The position numbers and the translations under genes are program-made. From Trichodelitschia bisporula (lineage: Eukaryota; Ascomycota; Dothideomycetes; Phaeotrichales; Phaeotrichaceae), in assembly GCA_010356995.1 (NCBI GenBank), contig ML996692.1:321933-385932 (forward strand): a stretch of 64,000 bases of DNA. The letters are read 5' to 3'. The notes below the pieces were generated by a model. It saw only the letters and a list, made by a program, of their open reading frames with translations. It searched no databases and was not told the origin of the DNA. This document shows positions 43,682 to 55,431 of the stretch, in pieces. Positions within the stretch are counted from its first letter, which is position 1, and every line of letters starts with the position of its first letter.

Positions 43682-44779
43682 TCAGTCTTTGCCCGTCTCA
43701 TCCGGCGCCTTCGCCTTCGGCGGCCTTCCCCTCTTCTTTGCCATCACCTGCCCGACATCAGCTTCCTTCCTAGGCCGTCCTCTCCTCCTCGGCACCTCTA
43801 CCACTTTATCCCCATTCTCCTTCCGCGGCCTCCCCCTCTTCTTCACCACCATCGCCCCCACCTCAACAACCTTCCGCGGCCTCCCCCTCTTCTCCACCGT
43901 CACCAACTCCCCAGCAACCTTCCGCGGCCTCACCCTCTCCGTTACCCTCACCAACCCCTCTTCAACGGCCTTCTTAGGCCGTCCCCTCTTCCCCGGCACC
44001 TTTACGCGTACCTCCTCATCCCCCTCCCCAGGCCCCCTAATCACCCTCCCCTCCCACATCAGCACAACACTCCTCTTCACCCACGTACCCTTTCCCACCG
44101 TATACCGCATCCCCACCGTAATACCTCCTAACCCGCCCTCCTCCGCCGCAGCGTTCCAAACCCACTGCCCGCACCACCCCGTCTCGGGATGTACTTGGAC
44201 ATATCCGACTGCCCTCCCCGCCGCGGCTATCGCTTCCCGAACACCTCGAGTCGCCAGCCCCGTGCTAATTAGCAGCCCCAGTAACCCTCCCCCATCATGG
44301 CCTTCCCCCGCCATGGCCCCTACGAGCTCCCGCACCGAGTCGGGGCCAATGGGGTGGCGTTTACACTGCGCAACGATGCGCAGTGCGGCGCCGGGGGGGA
44401 GGGACGGGGGAGACCAGGTCCCGCGTAGATCTATCCCTAAGTCGTTGGGGCCGCCGACCCGGGTTAGACGTAGGCCGGAGAGGGAGAGGGTGTGGAGCAC
44501 GGTGTATTCGTAGTGCAGGCCGAGGTAGAGGGGGGATGCTGGGGAGAGGTGTGTGCGGGTGGCGTGGGTTAGGAAGGAGGGGAGGGAGGTGTGGATTTGG
44601 GAGCCTGCGGCTGGGGGGAGGGTGAGGGAGGTGCTGGTGGTCGAAGGTTGTTTACGTTTGCGGGAGGAGGTAGGTTTGGGTGTCGGGGACGCATCGGGTG
44701 TGTTGGAGGGCTTGGTGCGGTAGAGGCGCGTGCGGATGCTGGTTGGGAGGGCCGGTTTAGGGAAGCGCCGGCATAGCAT
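43682..44779 (-). CDS. RRG7-like restriction-endonuclease-fold protein with C-terminal AT-hook array
   Basis: A single exon of 365 residues. The first 25 are Arg-rich without acidic residues (MLCRRFPKPALPTSIRTRLY), a plausible mitochondrial presequence. Residues 84-140 match the RRG7 (required for respiratory growth 7) domain: YLGLHYEYTVLHTL, GGPNDLGIDLRG, AQCKR. The order E91, D113/D117, Q138-x-K140 is that of a PD-(D/E)XK nuclease site. Residues 264-355 hold six AT-hook-like motifs, five close to KRGRPRK (264, 297, 313, 331, 348) and one degenerate (ERVRPRK, 281). AT-hooks bind the minor groove of AT-rich DNA, so a role on mitochondrial DNA is an attractive inference. The AT-hook part is also a repetitive DNA tract (43710-43995) prone to copy-number change. 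Yeast RRG7 is poorly understood. Confidence 0.85.
   Translation of the reverse strand: MLCRRFPKPALPTSIRTRLYRTKPSNTPDASPTPKPTSSRKRKQPSTTSTSLTLPPAAGSQIHTSLPSFLTHATRTHLSPASPLYLGLHYEYTVLHTLSLSGLRLTRVGGPNDLGIDLRGTWSPPSLPPGAALRIVAQCKRHPIGPDSVRELVGAMAGEGHDGGGLLGLLISTGLATRGVREAIAAAGRAVGYVQVHPETGWCGQWVWNAAAEEGGLGGITVGMRYTVGKGTWVKRSVVLMWEGRVIRGPGEGDEEVRVKVPGKRGRPKKAVEEGLVRVTERVRPRKVAGELVTVEKRGRPRKVVEVGAMVVKKRGRPRKENGDKVVEVPRRRGRPRKEADVGQVMAKKRGRPPKAKAPDETGKD
43710..43995 (-). repeat. Coding minisatellite specifying the AT-hooks
   Basis: Units of about 48-57 bp share a core of C-rich CTTCCGCGGCCTCCCCCTCTT (on the plus strand), each encoding one KRGRPRK-type motif. The near-identical cores suggest recent unit duplication or conversion within the RRG7-like gene. 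Confidence 0.7.
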
Positions 44780-45288
44780 TGAAGATTCGGCGTCGAGCTG
44801 GTTGAGAAGGAGAGTGTGAGGTCGAGCGTGGAGCCGTCAACTGTTATCGCGATGGTGGGGTGTTGAGCCGCGAGAGGCAGGTGCGACGGGAAGTGAGGAC
44901 AGCCGGTTTAGGGAGGTGCCGGCATGGCATTGGGAATGCGGTAGTGAGCGTTGCCGTGGGCGAGGAGGGATGCGGAACTTGAGTGTAGAGTTGTCAGCTG
45001 TTCTCGAAGTCGTGGTGTTGAGCCGCGACGCGCCGCGCCGCGCTCCGCATTCGGGCCCCTTCACCGTATCGTCAATTCTCGGGTGCCGAGACCGGTTAGT
45101 TAGGGCCGATAAGGCCGGGGGGTGGCTTCTACTCCACCACCAGACACCGCATCTCCAGCTCTACTCGGCCAGCAACTTTCGCCGCACTTCACGTTTTCGC
45201 TGGTCAATGCCAGTTTAGGCTTTGCACCCTCGCGCTGCTGTTGCGCTCTGCTTCGCGGCCTCAGCTTCGCGGCCTCGCTACGCTCGGT
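44780..45288. other. Divergent promoter region of the RRG7-like and MFS genes
   Basis: A 509-bp region between divergent starts with no gene. It contains a short direct repeat, CTTCGCGGCCTC twice, at 45251-45277. Confidence 0.5.
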
Positions 45289-47214
45289 ATGGCGGAGGCT
45301 TCGCATCGCACGGCGCGCTTTGTCGCGGTCGCTGCGGCTACGGTCATTAGCTTGGCTTGTGGGACGAATGTGAGATTCCCGTTCCTAGCATAAAAGAGTC
45401 GCTGGGTGTCCTGGACGTCTATGGGCATGGTTTGAGCCCGGCTTGCGTCGCGATGCTCTTATCATTCTGTCCGCCCCGTTATCAGACCCCGACGTCACTC
45501 CAGCAATTCTGCTCCATGTCTCCGCGATCGCAAGCTAACACCTCCAGTACGCCTACTCCGCCTGGGCCCCCCAATTCGCCGAGCGCCTCAAGCTCACCGC
45601 CACGCAAAGCAACCTCATCGGCAGCGCCGGCAACCTAGGCATGTACGCGTCGGGCGTGCCGCTGGGCTACATGGTCGACCACAAGGGACCGCGGTGGGGC
45701 GTGCTCATCGGCGGGCTAACGCTGGGCTTCGGGTACTATCCCATCAAGACGGCGTTCGATGCGGGACCGGGGTCGATGGGCATGGTTATGCTCATCTTCA
45801 TGTCCTTCCTTACGGGATTCGGCAGCTGCTCGGCGTTCCAGGCGTCGATTAAGACGGCGGCGCTGAACTGGCCAACGCATCGGGGGACGGCGACTGCGTT
45901 CCCACTGGCGGCGTTTGGGCTTAGTGCGTTCTTTTTTACGAGCGTGGCGGGGGTCGCGTTTCCGGGGGATACTTCGAAATACCTGCTCCTGTTGGCGCTC
46001 GGGACTACGTTGATGGTCTTTGCGTCGTTCGTCTTCATCCGCGTGCCCCATCCCGAGGACTACCACGCGCTGGCGACGGGCGAACCTCGACCATCCGTCC
46101 TGCGGCGGGACTCGAACCCGCTGCACCAGCCCACATCATGGAACCGAAGCAGCGCGCTGCGCAAATCCCCGGATGCAGGTAAGCAACTTTTCCTTTCGCA
46201 GATGTGCAGTCCCAGAAGCCATTGACGCGTCGGCTCGGCCTTCACCGTTGGCTCCTCGCGGCGGCATCTGCGCCCCATACTCTCTGCGTGCACGCGAGAA
46301 TAGCTGCCAACTGCGCACAGTAGGCGAATCGTCGGAGTCGGGCACGCCTGACGAGCTTGCAGATGAGGTCTCGTCGCTCCTGTCTGGGAGCTCGGGGCCG
46401 GGCGATATCGAGGCCGATGAGATGCTTAAGCGTTCCGGACAGCATCACTCACATCGTCCAGACATTTCGGGGTTGCAGTTGTTGCCCAAGATAGACTTTT
46501 GGCTGCTTTGGTCCATGCTGGGTATTCTTACGGGGATAGGGCTGATGACGATTAACAACATTGGGAGTGATGTGAGTACAGCGCTCGTTGTCTGGACGCG
46601 GCTAACGGCGCTAGACCCAAGCCCTGTGGTACTTCGACGACCCAGATGCAAGCAAAAAGTTCGTTGCGGACGCCCAGCTCATCCACGTCTCCATCATCTC
46701 CATAATGTCCTTCGTCGGGCGCCTCGCCTCAGGCATCGGCTCCGACTTCCTCGTCAAGCGCCTGCACAAATCGCGCTTCTGGTGCCTCGTCTGCAGCAGC
46801 AGCATCTTCGCCGCCGCGCAATTCGCCGGGTACTCCATCAGCAACCCGCGCTACCTCTGGGTTCTCTCAACCCTCAGCGGTCTCGCCTACGGCGCGCTCT
46901 TCGGCGTGTACCCCGCGCTCGTCGCCGACGCATTCGGCGTCAGCGGCCTAAGCGTCAATTGGGGGTTTATGACGCTGGCGCCGGTGGTGTTTGGGAATAT
47001 CTTTAACCTGGCGTATGGCGCGGTGTTTGATGGGCATTCGCGCGCGGAGCCGGACGGCGAGTTGATTTGCCAGCTTGGGTTGGAGTGTTATCGCCGGGCG
47101 TATGGGATTACGATACTGGCGAGTGGGGTGGGGATTTTGGTGAGTGTGGGGAGTGCGTGGCGGGATCGGGGGAGGTGGACGCCGGTGCCCGAGGTGGATG
47201 ATCATCAAGCGTAG
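45289..47214 (+). CDS. Major facilitator superfamily transporter (nodulin-like/MCH1-type)
   Basis: Four exons (45289-45369, 45548-46178, 46321-46571, 46615-47214) encode 520 residues. The 178-bp first intron joins VISLACGTN to YAYSAWAPQFAERLKL, giving the first membrane span plus the YAYSAWAPQ motif shared with yeast YMR155W/MCH1-like fungal transporters. ALTATQSN-like and GNLGMYASGVPLGYMVDHKG segments form span 2 and the A-motif loop. A hydrophilic loop of about 90 residues (Ser/Glu/Asp-rich) separates the two six-span halves; exon 2 ends and exon 3 begins in it. The second half has RLASGIGSDFLVKRLHK, a second A-motif-like loop. The 142-bp second intron is the least certain, with its acceptor at 46320 chosen to keep frame. 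The substrate is unknown; a carboxylate or similar small solute is possible. Confidence 0.87.
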
Positions 47215-47804
47215 GGGATTCGATGGCTGGGATGGGGATATAGAGGTTAGGTTTTGCTTTGCGGGTTGAGCGTTGGGTATGGGCTGTTTGAGAGTTCCTC
47301 TGCTGGGTGGTATGCTGTAGCGATGGGCATAGGCTGTGGGTTTATGGTATCTGATAGACATGGATATGGAGAGTGAGGGTATCACAAGAAACACTGCAAC
47401 CGAGCTCACTTAATATGAAAGGGAAATAACCACAATGTCTCTGAGTTCATCCGACATCAACCGTCCCCACCAACACCACAACACCGCCGTGAAGACCTAA
47501 TTTGCGGGGGAGGACGTGGCGGAAGAGTCTGGTAGGCAAGGTTCAGCCAGGAAGTCGCTAAGCCCAGCCTCAGCGAGGCCGAGCATCAACATTTCACGAG
47601 ACACTCACAAACAAGGCCACCGTAGAACCAAGAGTGCAAAATCAGAGGACATAAAATGCTCATCTTAATAGAAACTTTTCTATCCCCCAATCTATCATAA
47701 CATCATATTCTCGCAACGAGTAAACGCCGATTCCGCCCAAATCATGGGACATCCATCTGTACTTATCCGCCCAGCACAACACGGAAGAGAGAGAAACGAC
47801 CATA
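47215..47804. other. Intergenic region between convergent MFS and EF3 genes
   Basis: A 590-bp gap between two 3' ends. No gene or repeat is seen; it presumably contains both polyadenylation regions. Confidence 0.55.
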
Positions 47805-50800
47805 CTATTCCTCATCCGAGAACACCTCCTCGCCACGCTTGCGACGGGCCATACGCTCCTAGTCAAAGGATTAGCCAAGTTCAAGATACTCGGGGTAGCA
47901 GGGGATGAACAAACCTTCTTCTTCTTGCGCGCCTCGGAGGCCGAGATCTTAGCCTTCTTCTTCGTGCTCGCAATCTTGTTGCCCAGCGCATCGAACTTCT
48001 CCTCCTCCTCTGCATCATCGCCCTTCAAGCGCGGGCCGCTGCCCTGGCCCGACACCCAGTTGTGGCCGCTGGCCGTCATGAGACCGTTGTTGACCGCCCA
48101 GACTTCCTCCGTCAAGTTGCGGGTGAACTCTTCGCTATGGGTGATGATAATAACACCACCCTCGAAAGCCTTCAGCGCCTTGGACAGAGCGCCCAAGCTA
48201 TCGCGATCCAGGTAATTGGTCGGTTCGTCAAGCACGATCAAATGCGGCCGCTGCCACGTACCAGCCGCCAACACGCACTTGACGCGCTGACCACCGGACA
48301 GACCCTTCATGCGGGAGTGAGACACCAGCTCGGCGTCGAGGCCGAAGTTGGCGCAGTGGGCTTCGATCTCCTTGCGCACCAGCGGGCGGAACTGGCCGCT
48401 GGCCAGAGCCTCCTTCTGATCGACCTCGGCGACCAGCTTACCGTGAGAACCGAGCAGCTCGTCACGCGGCAGCCACTCGTCGTCAGCGGTCATCATGGGC
48501 GTCCACTTCTCGTTCTTCAGGCCGATGTTCTCGCCCAGAGCGAACGAGCACTGGTACTCGTAGCTGTTCTTGAGCTTACGACGGCTCGAGATACCGATGA
48601 CGCGGCGCTTGGTGTCGTTGACGGTGAAGACCTTGTCCATGGCCTTCTCATCCTCCTCAGTAACGATCTTGCTGGCACGGTCCATAGTCTCGCGATCCTC
48701 ACCAGTCTGGAAACGCCACTGGATGTACTCGGAGGGCGTCTTGTCGAGGTGATGATCGATATGCGCGAAGGCGTGCTGCTTGATGTACGCAATACGGATG
48801 TTCTCGTGGTGGTAGACCTCACCAGACGTGGGGATCAGCTCGCCAGTGAGCACGTTGACAAGCGTAGACTTGCCGGCACCGTTCGGACCAATGACAGCAA
48901 TACGCGAGCCGAGCGAGCACTGGAAGGTGATATCCTTGATCTGGGGCTTCGAGGTTCCAGGGTACTGGAAAGACATGTTGCTGACGCGAACAATGGCCTT
49001 GGCCTTGGTCTTGACACCCTCGAGGAAACCGGGCTCGGGGAACTTGAACTCGAGTTCCGAGGCACCGAGCTCGTAGTACGACTTGGCCGACGGGACACGC
49101 TTCACGAACTCGCTCAGGTTGCCGCGATAACGCTTAAGCTTGAAGCGCTCGTAGTGGATGACATGCTGGATGACGTGGTCGAGGAACTTGCTGTCGTGAG
49201 AAATAATCAGGGACGTGCAGGGCGAGTTGATCAGGTAATCCTCGAGCCACTTGACGTTCTTCACATCGAGATGGTTAGTCGGTTCGTCGAGCAACAGGAT
49301 GTCGGGATTCTCGAAGACGGCACGGCAAAGGGCGAGCTTCATCTTCCAACCACCAGACAGCGCCGTGATAGGACCTTGGACCTGCTCCACGGTGAAGCCG
49401 AACTCGTCAAGCTTGGAAAGCACCTCCTCCTCGGAGGTGGTGATGCCGACGCTCGCAAGCTTCTTCATCGTCCATGCGATGACGGTCTGCTCGGTATCGG
49501 CGGAGTCGAGGTCGTGCTCGACGTACACGGTCTTGACTTCGCTCTGCTTGGGGAAGCCCTCGACCTGCTCGTTGTTGATGGCGCGCATGAGCGTGGTCTT
49601 GCCGGAACCGTTCGGGCCCAGGATACCATAACGCATGCCACGCTTGAGGCGCAGGTTGGTCTGGTTGAGCAGGATCTTGGCACCATAGGCCAAGTTGAAG
49701 GTGCAGTTGCAGAGATCCTCGCCCTCCTCGTCATCAGCCTCAGCCTCGTCAACATCCTCAAGACCCGGCGACGCGCGCTTGCGCAGCGAGTCGACGACGC
49801 TCTTGGCCTCCTTCTCGCCAACAATGGCGGCGATGTAGGAGAGAGTGCCGTTGACCCAGCCGATGGGCTCCGTCTCTTTCTCGTCGATCAGCTGACCGGC
49901 GATGGCAGAAACGTAGGACAGGATCGGCTCGAACTTGGCGGCAGTGGCGTTCTTCTTGCTCGAGAGAATCGACTTGAGCACCTCGAGGACGGTGGCGATG
50001 TCGCCAGCCTTGGACACCTCGGGGATCTTGCCATCCTTGACCGCACCGACACGGGTGAGCGTCTCGAGACCCTGGCGGGTCTTCTCACGCGCCTCAGGGT
50101 CGGCAATGGTCTCGTAGTTCTTGCTAAGTGCCGGCATCAGACGCGGCAGGAAAGCAGCGACAATTTGAGGGTCCTCGACGAGCTTGCACATGTTGTCGAC
50201 GATGACGGCCGACTTACGCTTGATAGCGGTCTCGCGCTCGACGAGACCACGCTCGAGCAAGGGTACCATGATGGCCAGGGTGGGCTCGTGGACGTCCGTG
50301 ACGAAGGTGGTGGCACCGAGCAAGTGCACGGTCTCAGGGACGTTCTCCGGCTTCGCAATACACTTGATCAGCTCCGGAATGAAGCGCTCGATGTCGCGAT
50401 TGGAAATCAGAGCGCAGATCTTCTCCATGGTGCCGAAGGCAGCCTTCTTGACCTCAGGCTTGGTGTCCCACATGGCCTCGGAGACGACAGGAATGAGATC
50501 GGGGACACGGTAGGCGAGCTGAGCCGGGGCGGTCTCGCAGAGAGCCTCGATGCAAGCCAGATCGGTCATCTTCTCGGGCCACTTCTGCGCGGTGCGGAGG
50601 GAGTTGATGATCGGCGGGAGAAGGGCCTTGACGGCGTTGGCGTTGGCGCCCTTGACGATCGCCAGAGACGCAGCCTGAGCGGCGTTCTTGACAGACACAA
50701 TCTTGTCGCTGACAGCCGCCAGTGTGAGAGGCAGCAGGGTAACGAGGTACGGCTCGACGGACGGCGAGACGGTCGAGTGCTCGGCGATGGCCTTGATGGC

Positions 50801-51112
50801 ATCGGCGGCACGCTCACGAGCGAGGGCATCCTTCTTGTGGGTAAGCTGCTTCTTGAGAAGGTCGAAAGCACTATTACGAAATTAGACAAATGCTTGGCAC
50901 GTGAACGTACGAATAACTCACCCAGTCGGGGCATCGCCCTCCTCAATATCGCCATTGATGAAGGTGGCGAGATCGTGAGCCGAGGCGTTGATCTCATCCT
51001 GAGCCTTGGAAACGCTCAACTTTGCCAGAAGCTCCTCGAGCACCTTGACCGACTTCTGGTTCTCCTTGACCTGAGCAGCCGAAGTGGTCGCGACGCCGAC
51101 AGCGGGAGCCAT
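47805..51112 (-). CDS. TEF3: Translation elongation factor 3 (ABC-F ATPase)
   Basis: Three exons (50922-51112, 47915-50870, 47805-47858) with introns of 51 and 56 bp encode 1066 residues, the usual EF3 length. The N-terminal 350 residues form HEAT repeats. ABC domain 1 has [21 protein letters not shown] and [14 protein letters not shown] domain 2 has [21 protein letters not shown] and [11 protein letters not shown] chromodomain-like insert (about 790-860) lies between the second Walker A and signature motifs. The last exon supplies the basic, ribosome-binding tail ERMARRKRG, and the end is acidic. EF3 binds the ribosome at each elongation cycle and helps release E-site tRNA; it is essential in fungi and absent from animals. 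The start, [10 protein letters not shown], is the first ATG in a conserved N-terminal context. Confidence 0.98.
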
Positions 51113-54004
51113 TTCGATGTGTGGTGAAGAGATTAGGTGGCGAATGCCGTGTATGTGGATGTTGCGGAATAGACTCTAAAATCTATGTGCGCTGAGGCGG
51201 GTATCGGTAGCAGCCTTGCGTGTAGCGGTGAGGCCGCAAAAACGCAAATCTAGTTTCCGACCGTGAAACCGCAAAAAAACTCCACAAGAAAAGGAGATCT
51301 AATTCTGCGAGAGTTGAGAAGTGAGGGAGAGATATTTGGGGGGAGGGAGAGAGTGGACAGTGAAGAGAAGATAAGGTGGCAGCGGGGAGGGTGGTGGGCC
51401 TTTTGAATGTTGGGAGGGGGCGGAGGATGGGTGCGAAAAAAAAAAAGTTTCGTTAGCGGCCAAGGCGTTTGGCCACGGCCCCCGGTGCCTCTTCACCACC
51501 CACGCGCTGCCCTGGGACCGGGGGTTGAGACGGTTCCGGGCTGGCTCTGCGGAGGCGGCGCAGGGCCAGATTGGAGAAAGGGAAAGGGATTTTGATGGGG
51601 CTGGGGATAGGGATAGGTTGGGATAGGATACCGGGAGGCGACACACCAGAGGCGGTCAATGATTTGGTGGGGTTCGTGGTGAGGTTCTCGTGATGGTGGG
51701 GTGGAGGGGAGCGGGGAAGAAAGTGGCGGTGGAAGGGTTCACTTGGGAAGCTTGAGAAAAGCGTCTTGTGGTAGAAGAGTTGCCTTCTCGTGTACAAGGA
51801 AGAGGCCCCTTTGCCGAGTATGTACTGTACTGTCTATAGTTGTAGAGTTGATTGTCTGTACCTTTGCGGTGATGGTCTCCATACTGAGATGTACTCGCTA
51901 CACGTACACCTTTCCTCCACGCTTCCCGGCTCTCTTCCTCTCTCTCTACCTCTACGGCAACTCTTCTTTTGCTAGCCATAGAATGCCTCATTTGTAGGTG
52001 GTATCTTTCTTTGTGGGGCCGAAAGACCTTATCGCCTCCGTCCCGTCTTTCCCACCCGGCCACGGCTACGCTCTCGCTATCAGGCAATCAACGATGTCCC
52101 GAAGACCAACCCGAAACGAGAATATGATGAGACGACGCGAAGCCGCACAAAGTCCGGTGTAGGGCCAAATTTTGCCACCCAGGGACGACAAATCCCCTTT
52201 CCTCGAACATCTTCACCCGGATGTATCAAGGCATTGCTTCGGCTGCAACCAAAAGTCTAGAACTAGACGATGATAGACGGCTTTGCGTTGGTTGCATCTT
52301 CATCATTAACGGTTAGGTTAGCGATGCTCATCTCATGCATACGCATCCCTCAAGCATTCAGCAAGCATTCAGCATATCCCATTCCGATCCCCAACCGTCC
52401 CCAGTCTCCCCATCCACCCCGTCAGCCACCACCAACAATTTAGATGGCCTTCGTTCTCTAGTTCTAGTCTCCCTCCCTCTGTACCGTATCTTCTCTCCCA
52501 AGCCTCCCCGCAAAGGACCCTGGTCGGGTTAGCCAAACTGTCGCATCCTATCACCGACTGCTTATGCTGAGTGCGTCTGACAGGCTGGCAAGTTTAGGTC
52601 GTCTATCCGGTAGGTCGTCCAGGACGTCCAGCTCGCCCCCAGCCGCCCACCGAACCCCCAAAAGGAAGAAGTCGCAGCCTCGCTGTGTTTCCTTCCGGCC
52701 TTCCCCGTCCACTCTGCGCTTACAGCGGTCCTGCGTCGGGACTCACCTCCTTCACCATGCATGCGATGCAGCAGATGCCTGCCCCACCACATCTCGCCCA
52801 GCTCGTCACCAACGATGGGGAAATCCGTCCTTGAACGATCACCCAGGAGAAGTACTGTGGTAGGCAAATGTTGCCTCTTCGCCATCAACCACACACTTCA
52901 CTACACAAGGGGTACCCGGTCCCAAAGTACCCCGCCACCGACGGTTGCTGGGACCGATACACATATAGCATGACAGGCCGACGTCTCAACGAAAGTAGTC
53001 AGCCGCACCCTTTTTTCCATCTGCCTTGGTGGTATCCCAAATTTTTCTTTTACCTTCTGGCCCCACCCCCTCCAATTCCACCCCTCCCCCCACTCACGCA
53101 CTCAGGGCCCTGGGGGCGCTTATCTCACAACAAACCCTGCCCCCAGACTTCCGTCAAGGGCCGCCCGGCCTCCCACAGATCGAAGGCTTCGAGAACTAAC
53201 GCTCGGACCAGCATCCTCCGCCTTCCCTCGCGGCGACCTGGAAACGGCCCTGTCCTTCAGCGGGCATTCCGTGTTGAGACACCACTGCCAGATTGAAGCA
53301 CTCGTTCCTGTCGTCGCTTGCTGCCGGTCGTCCACCTGCTGCTGGTTGGCGCTTCCCGCGTTGCGCCGCATTTCCCTTGCTACTCTCGACGCGCGTGTCG
53401 CTGCGTAATTGCTGGCCGTGCTGGCTTCGCATCTCGGATGCCATGACCATTCCATGTCCCTTCGTCATTTCCGCTCTCATTCCTCTGCTAACGTGCCACA
53501 TCATGTGCCATCCAGTTTCTCTCGACCGAAAGTCAACCTCGGCGCGACGTCCACAACACACAAATCGCCGAACGCACCTCGTTTAGCCTAGAGCACTTAC
53601 ACGGAGTACCGTACCGTCCACAGCAGCCTCGCCAACACTCGCACAACAGCAGGGTCTCCCCTCCCCCGTCACCGCTCCGCGCGCAGTAGCGCACAAAAAC
53701 CACATGCAGGCCGGGGGCGGCGCGCAAAAAAAAATCTGGCAAACGCAAAATCTACATCTTCGGTGAAGTCGGGCCTCCCAGAGCACGGCCTCGCGGCTTC
53801 CCCAGATTTCCCCAGATATGGCGCGAGAGATACGCGCTCCGCTCCCGCCACCCGCCTCCGCGTTTCTGGCGCCCAGCGAGTGTGGGGCCGCCGCCGCCGC
53901 CCGACGCCGCCGCCGTTTGCTGCACGGCACGGATGTTGAGGCTGAGGGCACGGTTGCTAGCGCGGCGGTGCGCTGGGCTGCGGCGGGGAGGCTGTTGGTG
54001 AGAA
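51113..54004. other. EF3 promoter and a long gene-poor region
   Basis: About 2.9 kb. The first several hundred bases should be the EF3 promoter and leader. A poly-A run lies at 51437-51446, a tandem AAGCATTCAGC pair near 52350-52372, and a C-rich stretch around 53060-53100. No open frame here has recognisable motifs or a credible start, and I can support no gene. Confidence 0.5.
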
Positions 54005-54711
54005 GTGGCGGACGGTGAAATGAGTGTACACTCTGAGATGGACATAAACTACGGTCATGATCCTGTTCTTCACTTTCATTTCTGTGAAGGGAGTTTGGGT
54101 TTTGCTTTAATCGCTTCCCACTTGACTTTTGTAGCTTTTACGAGGTTAGAGATGCGCCTTGCATGGCTGACTTTTCCGCCCATGGTCAAACCTTCTCCAT
54201 CAAGGACTGAGACCATCTCTCGTTCGACGCAGCCTAAAGAAGGCCTCCTAACGTGTCATTCGATTCTAGTCTGGGTAGAGCGAAGTCGAGCACCATGTGC
54301 AAGGCTTGCCGGAAGAATCCCAAACCGACATCCGCGCTATCCTAACCAAAGCCACCATGGTGTGGAGTCGGAGGCACTTAGAGATATCTTACACACCTTA
54401 CCCAGCCTTGATATGACTCCACTCACGAAGAACGAACTTGAGGCAATATCTTTCGGCCAAAGTTCGTGCGATTTCATGCCTTTGCCCGCCGTGCCTGGAG
54501 ATCTCGTCACCTTGGCTTCCTGATACTCATCCTCTCGAGACACGTGGGCAGAATGGCTTATGTATTGGCCTGGCAAGAGATGTAATCCTCCGACTCGCCG
54601 CCGTCAGGAATTTACCGGAGCGATCAACTTACTGTACCACGCGAGGTTGGCACAGGGGTGCCGCAAGTTCTTTCTTTGTACAGTGGTTCCTAAGAACGCG
54701 GCCAGCTAGAA
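54005..54711 (+). pseudogene. Open frame interrupted by one in-frame TGA, possible pseudogene
   Basis: A single frame stays open from 54005 to a TGA at 54521, then continues in the same frame to a TAG at 54709. The part from about 54360 looks protein-like: ESEALRDILHTLPSLDMTPL, LTKNELEAISFGQSSCDFMP and PAVPGDLVTLA before the stop, then WAEWLMYWPG and EFTGAINLLYHARLAQGC after it. I see no intron that would remove the TGA. I do not recognise the family, and the first 100 codons look less convincing. A chance long frame cannot be excluded. Confidence 0.35.
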
Positions 54712-55431
54712 CTAGGTTGTGGTAACAGAGGGGCAGGCAAATGAGACTTGGGCTCAGCGGATGCTTCGAGTCGGAGCCATCTTGATTTCATGGCTGTAAG
54801 GGGTTTGGTTTCTATCGATTTCAAGTTGGGTGAGATGAATACTGTGATCCTAGTCCGCGATGTCGGGTGTAGGCACCGAAGTCGTACAGGGCATTGAGGC
54901 ATGTATGACACGAAGGCACCATTTACCGTTGGAAGGAGCATATCAGTCTTAAGAAGGGATATGGCAGGAGAAGGCGCACATGATGTTATGTGCGCACGAT
55001 GGGAGGAAGGCACATATGGGGAGGAAGAAACATCGAGGGATACTACGCACCCACAACATATTTAGTCTCGACCGTCTCTGATTCTCTCCTCTCTTCCATG
55101 TTTTTACAATTCTCCTCTTCACACCATATCCATTGCACATGTCAAGTCCACGCTTCCATTAGATGTTGGAGATGGTCACTTTCCAACGCGGCGATAGGAT
55201 ATGCGGTGACGCGTCCTCGAACTTAGTACCGGTACTGCAATCCACTGGCTAGAGAATAGGGAGCAAAGCTCCAATTTCGGACGCGATAAGCCATGTACGT
55301 AGTACGCATGAACGCATGAACCAGAATACGATGGTCGGCACCTGAAGTTGTTCGAGGTCGGAAACTTCGAGTCGAAGCTTTGGCCCACTTCCCTGCGCGC
55401 TTGCGCTTAAACATCTGACCATGCAAGCTAG
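54712..55431. other. Intergenic region before the PPR gene
   Basis: A 720-bp region with no supported gene. It includes a palindromic GTACGTAGTAC at 55295-55305, a motif seen again elsewhere in the window. Confidence 0.5.

Noticed and set aside
43311-44513. A 400-codon plus-strand frame spanning the inverted repeat and the RRG7-like gene
   Set aside because: The second part is antisense to the RRG7/AT-hook coding sequence and the first part crosses the foldback repeat; no motif or conserved start.
46098-46125. GCGGGTTCGAGTCCCGC on the minus strand, like a tRNA T-arm
   Set aside because: It lies inside the MFS transporter coding exon, and the flanking bases do not form an acceptor stem or anticodon arm.
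48062-51127. A 1021-codon open frame on the plus strand
   Set aside because: It lies exactly antisense to EF3. Strong codon bias in highly expressed fungal genes keeps the opposite frame open; the minus strand carries all the ABC motifs.
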